Positions 14,134-24,451 of a DNA stretch of 36,931 bases are shown one piece after another. How positions within the stretch are numbered: position 1 is the first letter of the stretch; the number at the start of each line of letters is the position of its first letter. A program made the translations under genes and the position numbers. This DNA comes from Trueperaceae bacterium. GTDB lineage: Bacteria; Deinococcota; Deinococci; Deinococcales; Trueperaceae. The stretch lies in NCBI GenBank assembly GCA_013697735.1, contig JACCWH010000093.1, positions 1-36,931 on the forward strand, written 5' to 3'. The notes beneath the pieces are model-generated. The model saw only the letters and a program-made list of their open reading frames with translations, searched no databases and was not told the origin of the DNA.

Positions 14134-15477
14134 ATGGACACATTTCCGGCCGATTTCGTGTGGGGCGTTTCCACCTCGGCGTATCAGATCGAAGGGGCGT
14201 GGGCGGAGGACGGCAAGGGCGAGAGTATCTGGGATGCCTTCGTGCACGAAAACGGTCGCATCGCCAACGGCGACACGGGCGACGTGGCGTGCGACCACTA
14301 TCACCGCTCGCTCGAGGATTGCGACCTCGTGGCCGAACTCGGTGTGGACGCCTACCGCTTCTCCGTCTCCTGGCCGCGCTGGATGCCCGCGGGCCGCGGT
14401 CGCGTGAACCGTGCCGGACGCGACTTCTACGACCGGCTCGTCGACGCCCTCTTGGCACGCGGGATCGCGCCCTGGGTCTGCCTCTACCATTGGGATCTAC
14501 CACAGGCGCTGCAAGAGGCCGGCGGTTGGGCCGCGCGCGACACCGCCGAGCGATATGCCGACTATGCGGCCTCGGTGGTCGGCGTCCTCGGCGACAGAGT
14601 ACGCCACGTGGCGCTCTTCAACGAGCCGAACACGACCGCGGTGCTCGGCCACCTGCTGGGCATCCATGCCCCGGGCGTGAGCGATCTAAACGCCTTCGTG
14701 CGAACGAGTCACCACCTCAACCTCGCCACCGGTCTCGGTCTCGCGCGGCTGCGGAGCGAGAGTTCCGCGCTCGAACTCGGTACCATCGTGAACCTGCAAC
14801 CGGTCGTACCGGAGCGAGACACAGACGAGGACCGCCAGGCGGCCGCGACCCTCGACGCATTCTGGAACGGGAACCACCTCGACCCGCTCTTCGAAGGACG
14901 CTACCCGGAGCTCACGGGCGGGATGTTCGAGAGCGTCATCCGCGACGGCGATCTCGACCGCATCTCCCAACCCCTCGACTGGTTCGGCGTCAACCACTAC
15001 ACGCACAACCGTGTCGCGGCCGATCCCGCGAGCCTCTACGGTGCCTCGTTGGTGCCGCCTCCGGACGACGTTCAGACCACGGCGATGGGGTGGGAGGTGG
15101 CACCCCATGCGCTCTTCGACCAACTCGTGGCGTTGCGAGCGCGACTCGGTGCGGTGCCGATCTTCGTCACCGAGAACGGCGCTGCCTTCCGCGAAGCGGT
15201 CGACGACCACGGTGATCTCGTGCGCGACACGAAGCGCATAGACTACCTCTCGCGCTACGTCCGGGAGGTCGGTCGGGCGCGCGCGGCGGGTGTCGACGTA
15301 CGCGGCTACTTCGTCTGGTCACTGCTCGACAATTTCGAGTGGCACGAGGGCTATGGCAAGCGCTTCGGGCTCGTGCACGTCGACTACGAGACGCAGGAGC
15401 GGACCCGCAAGGCGTCGTTCGAGTGGTACCGGGCACTGGTGGCGACCCGGACGATCCCCGATCCCGTCGAGACCTAG
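14134..15477 (+). CDS. GH1 beta-glucosidase/beta-glycosidase
   Basis: A 447-residue glycoside hydrolase of family 1, a single (beta/alpha)8 barrel. The N-terminal family signature is FVWGVSTSAYQIEGAWAEDG. The acid/base E164 lies in LFNEPN and the nucleophile E347 in VTENGA. Substrate-site residues Q18, H119 (YHWDLPQ), N163 and the C-terminal FVWSLLDNFEWHEGY are in place. It should act in the cytoplasm, as there is no signal peptide, on beta-linked glucosides or galactosides from oligosaccharides. The upstream EamA transporter is divergent, so a functional link is unproven. The end overlaps the DUF423 stop by 3 nt. Confidence 0.96.
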   Translation: MDTFPADFVWGVSTSAYQIEGAWAEDGKGESIWDAFVHENGRIANGDTGDVACDHYHRSLEDCDLVAELGVDAYRFSVSWPRWMPAGRGRVNRAGRDFYDRLVDALLARGIAPWVCLYHWDLPQALQEAGGWAARDTAERYADYAASVVGVLGDRVRHVALFNEPNTTAVLGHLLGIHAPGVSDLNAFVRTSHHLNLATGLGLARLRSESSALELGTIVNLQPVVPERDTDEDRQAAATLDAFWNGNHLDPLFEGRYPELTGGMFESVIRDGDLDRISQPLDWFGVNHYTHNRVAADPASLYGASLVPPPDDVQTTAMGWEVAPHALFDQLVALRARLGAVPIFVTENGAAFREAVDDHGDLVRDTKRIDYLSRYVREVGRARAAGVDVRGYFVWSLLDNFEWHEGYGKRFGLVHVDYETQERTRKASFEWYRALVATRTIPDPVET

Positions 15478-15483
15478 GTCTCG
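15468..15483. repeat. 16-bp perfect palindrome over two convergent stop codons
   Basis: CGAGACCTAGGTCTCG is its own reverse complement. Its centre, CTAG, contains the TAG stop of the GH1 gene on the + strand and that of the DUF423 gene on the - strand. It may act as a bidirectional processing or termination signal, or be chance. Confidence 0.6.
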
Positions 15484-15848
15484 GTGCCGCGAACGGCCTG
15501 CCACGCGATGAGGCACCAACCGACCACGAGCAGGACGCCGCCGACGGGTGCGATCGCGCCGAAGGCGCCGACGTCGCTCGCGACGAGCGCGTAGAGGCTC
15601 CCGGAGAAGACGAGCACGCCTGCCAAGAGCGGGGCGCCGGCGCGTGCGAGGCGCGGTCGGTCGCGCGACCCACCTGCGAGCGCCAGGAGTGCGACGGCGT
15701 GCACGAGTTGGTAGCGAACCGCCGTCTCGAAGGTGGCGAGTCGCTCGGGGCGCACGTGCTCGGCGAGCGCGTGGGCCCCGAATGCGCCGAGTGCCACGCC
15801 GGTCGCGCCGAGCAGCGCGGCGGCGATCAGGAGCGTTCGCTCCCTCAC
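15474..15848 (-). CDS. DUF423 (YgdD-like) small membrane protein
   Basis: A 124-residue protein with four predicted membrane segments. The N-terminus has LLGATGVALGAFGAHALAEH, the DUF423 signature, followed by FETAVRYQLVHAVALLAL and the C-terminal FGAIAPVGGVLLVVGWCLIA. The family is inner-membrane and of unknown function. The GTG start overlaps the stop of the ABC ATPase gene as GTGA, so it is the last gene of a six-gene string. Confidence 0.88.
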   Translation of the reverse strand: MRERTLLIAAALLGATGVALGAFGAHALAEHVRPERLATFETAVRYQLVHAVALLALAGGSRDRPRLARAGAPLLAGVLVFSGSLYALVASDVGAFGAIAPVGGVLLVVGWCLIAWQAVRGTET

Positions 15849-16552
15849 GAGTCCGTCTCCAGTGCGAAGTCGGCGACGTGCTGCGATCGGGCGGCCACCA
15901 CCCGACCGTCTCGCAGCGTCAGGCGCTCGTCGGCGCGTTCGGCCAGTGTCCGGTCGTGGGTGACGAGGATCACCGTTCGCCCGTCGGCCGCGACGTCGGC
16001 GAGCGCGTCCATCACGAGGGCGCCGGTGGTCGTGTCGAGCGCTCCCGTCGGTTCGTCGGCGAAGACCACGTCTGGATCGTTCGCCAGCGCCCGCGCGAGC
16101 GCCACGCGCTGTCGCTCGCCGCCGGAGAGCCGGTGGGGGAGGTGGTCGCCGCGCCGCTCGAGCCCGAACCGTGCGAGGAGGTGCGCCACCCTCCGTCGCC
16201 GCAGGGTGGTCGGGACGCCGGCGAGCCCCATCGGCAGGGCGACGTTCTGTTCGGCGGTGAGCACGGCCACCAGGTTGAAGCTTTGGAAGACGAACCCGAA
16301 CCGACGCAGACGAAGCGACGAGCGTTCCCGCTCGGAGAGGGTGTGGACGGCGTCGCCGTCGAGCCAGACCTCGCCCGCGGTGGGCGTGTCGAAGCCGGCG
16401 AGGAGGTTGAGGAGGGTCGATTTGCCGGACCCGGACGGACCGACCACCGCCGTCACGCTTCCTGGCGTGAAGGCGTGCGAGACGTCGACCACGGCCTCCA
16501 CCATGCCGGAGGGGGTGACGTAGACCTTGCGCAGGTCGAGGGCGCGGAGCAC
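15845..16552 (-). CDS. ABC transporter ATP-binding protein, MacB/LolD type
   Basis: About 235 residues. Walker A is GPSGSGKST (38-46), the Q-loop Gln is Q90, the signature is LSGGERQ (142-148), Walker B is DVVFADE (161-167) and the switch His is H199 (VTHD). The sequence ADEPTGALDTTTG is typical of MacB, LolD and FtsE ATPases that drive mechanotransmission rather than import. The permease partner is likely the MacB-type protein encoded two genes upstream, with DUF2207 between. I chose the GTG at 16552, 7 nt after a -10 box; another in-frame GTG lies at 16561. Confidence 0.92.
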   Translation of the reverse strand: MLRALDLRKVYVTPSGMVEAVVDVSHAFTPGSVTAVVGPSGSGKSTLLNLLAGFDTPTAGEVWLDGDAVHTLSERERSSLRLRRFGFVFQSFNLVAVLTAEQNVALPMGLAGVPTTLRRRRVAHLLARFGLERRGDHLPHRLSGGERQRVALARALANDPDVVFADEPTGALDTTTGALVMDALADVAADGRTVILVTHDRTLAERADERLTLRDGRVVAARSQHVADFALETDS

Positions 16553-16559
16553 GAGGGGC

Positions 16560-16565
16560 ACGATA
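16560..16565 (-). promoter_or_regulatory. -10 box, internal promoter for ABC ATPase gene
   Basis: TATCGT on the minus strand (16565 to 16560), preceded by GCGG, ends 7 nt before the GTG at 16552. It would allow the ATPase and DUF423 genes to be transcribed apart from the upstream part of the string. Confidence 0.45.
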
Positions 16566-16599
16566 CCGCGACCACGCAGCGCCCCCGGGGTCGCTCGCC

Positions 16600-18390
16600 C
16601 TACCGTCCGCCCGACGAGCCTCCGCCGCCACCCCCACCGCCTCCCGACGAGGAGCCTCCCGACGACGCCGACGCGCCGGCGCTCGAGAGCGCGCTCGAGA
16701 GCTGCGAGACGGAGCGCGACACCTGCCGAAGGTCGCTGGCTCGCGCCGCTCCGAGCCAGGCGCCGCGCGTCACGAGCGACCCTTCGTCGACGCGCGCTGC
16801 CGGGGCGGCACGCGCGAGGGTCTTCAGGAAGCGTTCGGCGACGCCGAGCGCCGCCGCATAGACGTAGTAGCGATCCCAGAGCCCGAAGAAGTCCGGCGGC
16901 GCGTCCTTCATGCGGGTGTAGTCCGTCAGCGTCCGCCGGAAGCCGAGCCACTCGGCCCGCTCCTTGGCGATCTCGGGGCGCCACGCCGGCATCGCCACCG
17001 CCACGACGAGCACCATCACGACGCTCGCCACCGCGCCGCCGATGGCGAGCATGCTCGCCACGTCGACGGTGAGCCACGCCAGCACGCCGCTGGCGATGGC
17101 GACGAGGAGCGCTCGAGCGCTCCAGCGGTCGCGCTTCTTCCTGCTCTCGGGGGTCGTGTACGCCCCACCGAAGTAGCCTTCGCCCCAGGCGACGATCGCC
17201 TTGCCGAACCGCGCCAAGAACGATTGGGCGTGGGAGGTCCCGTAGGACCGGAGCTCGGCGATCGTGACCGCGTCGCTCCCGCGCTTCCCCCCGTGCGCAG
17301 CATTCGACACGTAGCGCACGACGGAGCGCTCGTACTCCTCGAGATCGGTCGTGTCGGCGCCGCGCTCGAGGTGGATCACGAAGTGGCGTCCCTCCCCCTC
17401 GAAGCGGAGGAAGCCGCGACGAGCGAGGTCCATGATCGTCGCGAACCACGCTCGTCCCGTCATCGAACCGACGCCCCCTTGGCTGAGCAGTGTGGTCACG
17501 ATCGCGGGCGGGACGTCGCTCGGGGGCTCGAAGGGGTATCGCATGGTGTCGATCCGGGGTTCGCGGCCGACGCGGCGCCAAGCGGCGAACACACCGACGG
17601 CGAGCCAGAGCAGCGCCGCGGCGGGGAGGAGCCCCCAGGCCGGATGACCACCGATACGCCGCAGCGCGCGGTCCCGTCCCGCGAGATCCGCCACCATCGT
17701 CTGGTCCTCTAGGAGGCGCTCGAGTGCCGGCCGGCCGCTCCCCGGGAGCGTGAACGCCGCCGGGTCCATGAGCCAGCGGATTTCGACGCCGTCGCCGGAG
17801 GGGACGCGGTCGAAGGCGACCCGCAGGAGGCGGCGGTCCTCGGAGAGCGAGACGCGCGGCTCCTCGGGATTGGCGTAGCGCATCACGTATGCGTCGTACG
17901 GTTCCGCCATCGGGGCCGGCGCGACCACCTCGAGAGCGTATCCGAGCACGACGGGTCGGTCTCGCTCGAGGATGTTCCAGTACCACTCCACCACGTCGGC
18001 ATGGGCTTCGAGCGTACCGCTCAGGCGGTACGCGAATCGGACGCGGCGCTCCTGCACGCGCGCGTCGCCGCTCACGATCACCTCCGTGCCGCCCGTACAC
18101 GGCGCCGTCCGGCCCGCTGCGTTCGGCCCGGGGGAGATCGCCCCCGTGGCAGCGAGCAACGTCAGCTGCTGGTCGGCGGTGTGGTGCACGCAGACGAACG
18201 CCTCGCCGAAGTCTTCGTCGGTCCAGAGGGTCCGTTCGTCGACCACGACGACGTCGCCATTCCCTTCTATGTCGACGCGCTGGACCACGTCACGCCACTC
18301 GAACCGGGCGTGGGCGGCGCCCGCGAGGAGGGCGGCGCCGACGAGCAGGGTGGCCAGCGCGAGTGTGACGCTCGGACGGGCGGGCAGCAT
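16600..18390 (-). CDS. DUF2207 membrane protein
   Basis: A 596-residue protein. A signal peptide or anchor covers about 8-26. The exported N-terminal DUF2207 domain (about 27-240) has WRDVVQRVDIEGNGDVVVVD and AYVMRYANPEEPRV. A membrane span lies at about 250-270, then a cytoplasmic part with ARRGFLRFEGE, a hairpin of two spans at about 427-470, and LWDRYYVYAAALGVAERFLK. The tail (577-596) is a Ser/Gly run, also usual in this family. The function is unknown. GAGAGAGG 6 nt before the ATG fixes the start. It lies between the permease and ATPase genes of a MacB-type ABC system. Confidence 0.88.
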   Translation of the reverse strand: MLPARPSVTLALATLLVGAALLAGAAHARFEWRDVVQRVDIEGNGDVVVVDERTLWTDEDFGEAFVCVHHTADQQLTLLAATGAISPGPNAAGRTAPCTGGTEVIVSGDARVQERRVRFAYRLSGTLEAHADVVEWYWNILERDRPVVLGYALEVVAPAPMAEPYDAYVMRYANPEEPRVSLSEDRRLLRVAFDRVPSGDGVEIRWLMDPAAFTLPGSGRPALERLLEDQTMVADLAGRDRALRRIGGHPAWGLLPAAALLWLAVGVFAAWRRVGREPRIDTMRYPFEPPSDVPPAIVTTLLSQGGVGSMTGRAWFATIMDLARRGFLRFEGEGRHFVIHLERGADTTDLEEYERSVVRYVSNAAHGGKRGSDAVTIAELRSYGTSHAQSFLARFGKAIVAWGEGYFGGAYTTPESRKKRDRWSARALLVAIASGVLAWLTVDVASMLAIGGAVASVVMVLVVAVAMPAWRPEIAKERAEWLGFRRTLTDYTRMKDAPPDFFGLWDRYYVYAAALGVAERFLKTLARAAPAARVDEGSLVTRGAWLGAARASDLRQVSRSVSQLSSALSSAGASASSGGSSSGGGGGGGGGSSGGR

Positions 18391-18416
18391 GGTGGACCTC
18401 TCTCGGGGCGGCAGGA

Positions 18417-19571
18417 TCACTCCCGCGCGACGGCGACGGCGATGGGTATGCGAGCGGCGCGGGCGGCGGGTAAGAGTCCGGCGGTGAGCCCCATGCACGC
18501 CGCGACGGCGACCGCGAACGCGACGAGGCGGGGCGTGACTGCCGCAATGTCGAGACCGAGGAGGTCGAAGGCCAGCAGGTTGACCAGCCACGCTCCGAGG
18601 TAGCCGAACACGACGCCCGCAGCGGCGCCGACGAGCGAGAGCAGGACCGCCTCGACCAACACCAGGCCGAAGAGGAACCGCGGCCGTGCGCCCACGGCGC
18701 GGATGACGCCGAACTCCCGGGTCCGTTCGAAGACGCTCATGAGCATGGTGTTCGCCACGGCGATGGCGCCGACGATGAGCGCGATACCACTGATCCCGAG
18801 GCGGACGACGTCGGTGATCTGCATGCCGCGTTCGAAGAGCGACGAGATGTCGCCTCGCGTCTGCACCCCGAGCTCGGGGTAGGCGCTCGAGATCTCGCCC
18901 GCGATTCGCGCCGCCTGGTCGCTCTGGCGGAGCTCGAGCGCCAGGAACGAGACGCGATCGGTCGTGCCGATCGCCCGCTGCAGCGCGGTGAGCGGCACCA
19001 CGATGGCGTTGTCGAGGAGGCCGCCGGCTGCGGTGGCGATGCCGACGATCTCGAACGACGCCCGCGGGTTGAGTCGAAGGGTGCTTCCGACGCCCATTCC
19101 CGCCCGCCTCGCCGTCTGCTCGCCGATCACGGCTTCGAGTGCGTCGGGCCGTTCCGGGTCGAGGCCTCGACCCTCGAGGACGCGGTACTCGGCGTAGAGG
19201 CGCCTCGGGTCGAGTTCGGCTGGGAGCCCGTAGAAGACGAACGCGGTGGCGGTCGCGAGCGAACCGCGGACGTAGAGGAGGATGGGCGTCACGGAGGTGA
19301 TGCCGTAGCGATCGGCGACCGCTTCGAGCGTCTCCTGGTACCGGAGCGGGAGCTCGGGAACCGCCGTGAAGACCGTCCCGTCGAAGGGCCCGAACGAGAC
19401 CTGTAGGTCGGGACCGAGCCCGCCGAGCCCGTCGGCGAAGGCGCGACGGAGCCCCTCACCGAGCGACAGGAAGATCACCGTCGATCCGACCGCCACCGCG
19501 ATGCCGAGCGCGGTGAGGAACGTTCGCAGCGGCCGCCGCCGGAGCGACGTGAGGGCGAGCGCTCCGATCAC
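18417..19571 (-). CDS. MacB/FtsX-type ABC permease
   Basis: A 384-residue permease with four membrane segments. The first (about 13-38) is in [20 protein letters not shown], which precedes a periplasmic MacB_PCD-like domain (about 40-240). The FtsX domain (about 245-384) has [20 protein letters not shown], then [20 protein letters not shown], the coupling motif for the ATPase, and a C-terminal [15 protein letters not shown]. Such permeases export lipoproteins, peptides or drugs, or transmit signals across the membrane. The start is GTG. The gene is 26 nt upstream of DUF2207. Confidence 0.93.
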   Translation of the reverse strand: MIGALALTSLRRRPLRTFLTALGIAVAVGSTVIFLSLGEGLRRAFADGLGGLGPDLQVSFGPFDGTVFTAVPELPLRYQETLEAVADRYGITSVTPILLYVRGSLATATAFVFYGLPAELDPRRLYAEYRVLEGRGLDPERPDALEAVIGEQTARRAGMGVGSTLRLNPRASFEIVGIATAAGGLLDNAIVVPLTALQRAIGTTDRVSFLALELRQSDQAARIAGEISSAYPELGVQTRGDISSLFERGMQITDVVRLGISGIALIVGAIAVANTMLMSVFERTREFGVIRAVGARPRFLFGLVLVEAVLLSLVGAAAGVVFGYLGAWLVNLLAFDLLGLDIAAVTPRLVAFAVAVAACMGLTAGLLPAARAARIPIAVAVARE

Positions 19572-19614
19572 TGGTGCCGGCGCCGCGCACGCCGCGCCGG
19601 CGGAACGGGCGCGG

Positions 19615-20799
19615 TCACTCCGGGAAGGCGCGCCCGAGCACGGCGCCGGGCGACCCCATGGCCCCGAGATCCTGGCCGTTGCGGCTGATGCGAACGCCGG
19701 CCGCGTTGCCGACGTAGACGTAGAGCGGCGGTCCGTAGGTGAAGCTGGCGCCGCCCTGGACCGTCGTGTACACGAGCCGCTCGCCCACGTTGCGCTGCGT
19801 CGATCGGTAGATCTCGAGCCAGGTCGTGTCGTTCACGGTGATGGTGAGCGCACCCTCACCTCCGGCCGGCACGGCCGCGTCGATCTCGGGGGACGTGGCG
19901 CCTATGGGCGTCAACACGAGCTCGACGCGCGCGTCGGTACTGAGGTCGACGATGACCTCGGTGCTCTGGTAGCCGTCGAGTTCGGCGCGAACGACGCGCG
20001 CGTCGCTGGCCGTGTAGAGGACCGCGGTGTGGGGTGTCACGCCCGGGATCGGATAGGTGTCGATCGTGACGCTCGCGCCCGGCGGCGTGGTGATCACGTC
20101 GACGCGGACATGCTCGACCGCGGCGCTCCCGCCCGGCCCGCCGAGTACAGGGGGGGCGAGGCCACCGCCGGGTGCAGCGGCCGCTGCACCCGACTCAGCC
20201 GGCGCGGGCGACGGGGGGACGGGCGCCGCCGCCGGCGTTGATGGGGCGCCGCTCGGTGTGGCGGTGGAGCGGGCCGCGGGCGTGATGAGCTGGTTGAAGC
20301 CCCAGAGGCCTATTCCGACCACGATCACGACGAGGACGAGTGTGGGGAGCCACGGTCCGAGGAGCCATTCGGGCGGACCACCGCGCCCCGGCGCGCGCGC
20401 GTCGAACGGGCCCGCGGCACTCGGGGTCACGGCTCGGCGATCGCGTTCGAGTCGCTGCTCGAGCGTCGTGAGACCCCCAGCGGTGCGTCGCTCGCGGAGG
20501 TACAGCTCGACGACCTCGTCGACGTCGAGGCTGACCGCCTGCGCGTAGAGCCGGAGGAAGTTCCGCGTGTAGACGTCCTCCGGGAGGTCGCCGTAGCGCC
20601 CCTCTTCGAGCGCGTCGAGGTAGTTCCGTCGCACGTGCGTGACCTCGGCGACGTCGGAGAGCCCGAGCCCAGCGCGCTCGCGCGCCTCGCGCAGCAGGTG
20701 GCCGAGGCGGATCGGGCCGCGTCCATCGCGTCGTTCGTCGGCGCTCGCGCGCTCGCTCGGGTCGTGCGCGCCCGCGTGCACGGTGGGAACATCGCTCAT
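19615..20799 (-). CDS. RodZ-like HTH membrane protein with PEGA domain
   Basis: A 394-residue protein. A Cro/C1-like HTH of the RodZ type covers about 31-85 ([32 protein letters not shown]). A membrane span lies at about 151-172, then a Pro/Ala linker (173-228), a PEGA-like domain (about 231-297: [20 protein letters not shown], then ELDGYQ) and a RodZ C-terminal DUF4115 domain (about 317-394: TWLEIYRS and [20 protein letters not shown]). RodZ links MreB to the cell-wall synthesis machinery; PEGA is thought to be a surface or envelope module. The ATG overlaps the psuG stop (ATGA). Confidence 0.85.
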   Translation of the reverse strand: MSDVPTVHAGAHDPSERASADERRDGRGPIRLGHLLREARERAGLGLSDVAEVTHVRRNYLDALEEGRYGDLPEDVYTRNFLRLYAQAVSLDVDEVVELYLRERRTAGGLTTLEQRLERDRRAVTPSAAGPFDARAPGRGGPPEWLLGPWLPTLVLVVIVVGIGLWGFNQLITPAARSTATPSGAPSTPAAAPVPPSPAPAESGAAAAAPGGGLAPPVLGGPGGSAAVEHVRVDVITTPPGASVTIDTYPIPGVTPHTAVLYTASDARVVRAELDGYQSTEVIVDLSTDARVELVLTPIGATSPEIDAAVPAGGEGALTITVNDTTWLEIYRSTQRNVGERLVYTTVQGGASFTYGPPLYVYVGNAAGVRISRNGQDLGAMGSPGAVLGRAFPE

Positions 20800-21752
20800 C
20801 GCTGACCGCCTCGGGACCCGCTGAGGGCCGCGTCGTGGACGTCGGGGGATTCGTGCCGGGTGTCGGTGGGGGAGGCGGCCAGCGCCACCGCGATCTCGGC
20901 CGCGAGGCGCGCGTTTCCTGCCAGGACACGGAGGTTGACGGCGACCGTGGCGCCAGCCGAGATCGTCGCAAGCCGATCGAGCAGGAAGGGTGTGACGTCG
21001 CGGCCCCGCACGCCGGCTTCGGCCGCGAGCCGCCGGGCCTCGTCGAGCCAGCCGCCGAGGACGGCGGGGTCGAGGCCCTCGTCGACCCCGCGGCTCACGA
21101 CGATCGCGCCGGGGAGCCCGAGGGCGCGCTGCGCGTGCACGATTCGGGCGACGTCGTGCACGTCCTCGACGCGCACCGGCACGGGGAGGTCGGTGGACGT
21201 GGTGAGGAACCCAGCGAGGTGGTCGCTGCGCCAGCCGACGACGGCGACGCCGGCCGTCTCGAGTCGCTCGAGCGTCGCGCGGGCGTCGAGCATGCTCTTC
21301 GGACCCGCGCAGACGGTGACGACGCGCTCGCGCGCGAGTGCAGCGAGGTCGGCCGATTCGTCGTAGGGCACATCGTGGACGCCGCCGAGGCCGCCGGTGG
21401 CGAAGACCGCGATGCCGCACCTGCCGGCGGCGTGGAGCGTGGTGGCGACGGTGGTGCCGGCGTCGGCCTCCTGCGCTGCCAGCCCGGCGAGGTTCCACAG
21501 GCTCGCCTTGGAGGCCGGGCCCCGTGCGAGGCGCGCCATCTCGGCATCGTCGAGGCCGACGACCAGCGTTCCCGCCAGCACGCCCACCGTTGCCGGGAGC
21601 GCTCCGGCCTCGCGCACGATCCGTTCGAGGGTGCGACCGAGCTCGAGGTTCTCCGGACGAGGAAGGCCGTGCGTGAGGACGGTGGATTCGAGCGCGACCA
21701 CCGGGAGCCCGGCGGCGAGCGCCCGGCGGACGGGGGCAGCGACGCGCATCAT
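20796..21752 (-). CDS. psuG: Pseudouridine-5'-phosphate glycosidase
   Basis: A 318-residue PsuG, which cleaves pseudouridine 5'-phosphate to uracil and ribose 5-phosphate. Residues that match the active site are E22 (ALESTV), K82 (Schiff-base lysine, in SKASLWNL), H126 (GGLGGVH), D131 (DESADL), K152 (GPKSMLD) and N280. The usual KVSRRDL near the lysine is changed to KASLWNL. No pseudouridine kinase gene is adjacent. The start at 21752 lies 7 nt after TATCAT (leaderless), and an ATG one codon later is possible. It begins the six-gene minus-strand string. Confidence 0.93.
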   Translation of the reverse strand: MMRVAAPVRRALAAGLPVVALESTVLTHGLPRPENLELGRTLERIVREAGALPATVGVLAGTLVVGLDDAEMARLARGPASKASLWNLAGLAAQEADAGTTVATTLHAAGRCGIAVFATGGLGGVHDVPYDESADLAALARERVVTVCAGPKSMLDARATLERLETAGVAVVGWRSDHLAGFLTTSTDLPVPVRVEDVHDVARIVHAQRALGLPGAIVVSRGVDEGLDPAVLGGWLDEARRLAAEAGVRGRDVTPFLLDRLATISAGATVAVNLRVLAGNARLAAEIAVALAASPTDTRHESPDVHDAALSGSRGGQR

Positions 21753-21759
21753 CGCCGCG

Positions 21760-21765
21760 ATGATA
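21760..21765 (-). promoter_or_regulatory. -10 box, leaderless start of psuG
   Basis: TATCAT on the minus strand (21765 to 21760), preceded by GCGG, ends 7 nt before the ATG at 21752. Confidence 0.6.
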
Positions 21766-21867
21766 CCGCAGCGGCCGCCCTCCGCGCCCGTGGAGGGGGG
21801 TGTCGAAGGAGGCAGCGCGCGTCGTCCTGGAGGGGATTCTTCATGAGAGACGCGCAGCCTTGCGTGC

Positions 21868-21873
21868 TAGACT
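21868..21873 (+). promoter_or_regulatory. -10 box, leaderless start of FUN14 gene
   Basis: TGCTAGACT (extended -10, box 21868-21873) ends 7 nt before the GTG at 21881. No ribosome binding site is present. Confidence 0.65.
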
Positions 21874-21880
21874 CGTGCGC

Positions 21881-22207
21881 GTGGACGTCGACCTTCCCGC
21901 CCTCTTCCCGTACGCGGAGCAGCTCGGTTTCGGCCTCGTCGCCGGCTTCGCCGTGGGGTACGCCCTCAAGAAGGTCGGCAAGCTCGCGGCGGTCGCCCTC
22001 GGGCTCGTGTTCATCCTGGTGCAGACGCTCGCGTACGTGGGGTTCATCACCGTCAATTGGGGCGAGGTGCAGGCGCGCGTCGACCCGTTGTTCGAGGGCG
22101 ACTCGTTGACCCAGGCATGGCAGGGCCTGCTCGGCGTGCTCACGTTCAACCTCGCGTTCGCGGGCGCGTTCGTCCCCGGGCTCGTGCTCGGGTTGAAGCG
22201 TGGCTGA
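21881..22207 (+). CDS. FUN14-family membrane protein
   Basis: A 108-residue protein with three predicted membrane segments. The stretch FGLVAGFAVGYALKKVGKLA followed by FILVQTLAYVGFITVNW and a C-terminal FAGAFVPGLVLGLKRG is the FUN14 pattern, known from eukaryotic mitophagy receptors and from many prokaryotic proteins of unknown role. I use the GTG at 21881 instead of the farther upstream start of the open frame (21800), because TAGACT lies 7 nt before it and the added residues are not family-like. Confidence 0.82.
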   Translation: MDVDLPALFPYAEQLGFGLVAGFAVGYALKKVGKLAAVALGLVFILVQTLAYVGFITVNWGEVQARVDPLFEGDSLTQAWQGLLGVLTFNLAFAGAFVPGLVLGLKRG

Positions 22208-22260
22208 GTCGCCCGCTCGACCTCCCAGCGCCTGATCTGAGTGCGACACGCTCAACCTCC

Positions 22261-22290
22261 TTGACACCCCACCGGTGGCAAACGTAGGAT
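22261..22290 (+). promoter_or_regulatory. Sigma-A-type promoter of groES-groEL
   Basis: TTGACA at 22261-22266 and TAGGAT at 22285-22290 are separated by 18 bp. This is the only promoter in the window with a consensus -35, as expected for a strongly expressed heat-shock operon. Confidence 0.88.
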
Positions 22291-22298
22291 GGTGCACG

Positions 22299-22325
22299 TT
22301 GGCACTCGTCCCATACGAGTGCTAA
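22299..22325 (+). promoter_or_regulatory. CIRCE operator (HrcA binding site)
   Basis: TTGGCACTC, nine bases, GAGTGCTAA. It matches the CIRCE consensus (TTAGCACTC-N9-GAGTGCTAA) in all but one base of the left arm. It lies just downstream of the -10, at the start of transcription, where HrcA would block the polymerase and be released on heat shock. Confidence 0.95.
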
Positions 22326-22371
22326 GAAGCGAAGCCCTCGAGGGGGCATGCCATCACCAACGGAGGACTCC

Positions 22372-22659
22372 ATGAATCTCAAACCACTCGGTGACAAAGT
22401 CGTCGTCGAGGTCATCGACGAGCCGCAGACCACTGCGAGCGGCATCGTCCTGCCCGACAGCGCGAAAGAGAAGAGCCAGCGAGGCACCGTGCTCGCGGTC
22501 GGTAGCGGCAAGCTGCTCGACAGCGGAAAGCGTGTCGATCTGGAAGTCAAGACCGGGGATACGGTCGTCTTTGCCAAGTACGGCGGCACCGAGGTCACCC
22601 TCGACGGCAAGGAACTCATGATCCTCAGCGAACGCGACATTCACGCGGTCGTAGGCTAA
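22372..22659 (+). CDS. groS: Co-chaperonin GroES
   Basis: A 95-residue GroES. It starts [20 protein letters not shown], has the mobile loop ([14 protein letters not shown]) that contacts GroEL, and ends [14 protein letters not shown]. It caps the GroEL chamber as a heptamer. GGAGG at 22362-22366 is 5 nt before the ATG and excludes the ATG eight codons upstream (22348). It is 9 nt ahead of groEL and under the CIRCE-controlled promoter. Confidence 0.98.
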   Translation: MNLKPLGDKVVVEVIDEPQTTASGIVLPDSAKEKSQRGTVLAVGSGKLLDSGKRVDLEVKTGDTVVFAKYGGTEVTLDGKELMILSERDIHAVVG

Positions 22660-24321
<1,662 letters not shown>

Positions 24322-24373
24322 TCCCGACCAGACGACCGTGGCGGCACACGACGCCGCCCACCCCGGCACCTCC

Positions 24374-24417
24374 ACGCCTCCCGCGACGATCCTCGTCGCG
24401 GGAGGCGTGTTCGTGTG
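24374..24417 (+). terminator. Terminator after groEL
   Basis: A perfect 16-bp stem (ACGCCTCCCGCGACGA and its complement) with a TCC loop at 24374-24408, followed by GTTCGTGTG. It has the same form as the hairpin after rpoC. It also separates groEL from the convergent gpmI gene. Confidence 0.85.
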
Positions 24418-24451
24418 TGGTGAGGGAGCAGGGCCACGCGCCGCGACGCCT

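Noticed and set aside
14022-14174. A 51-residue extension of the EamA transporter
   Set aside because: It would run through the -10 box and the GH1 promoter region and is not membrane-like.
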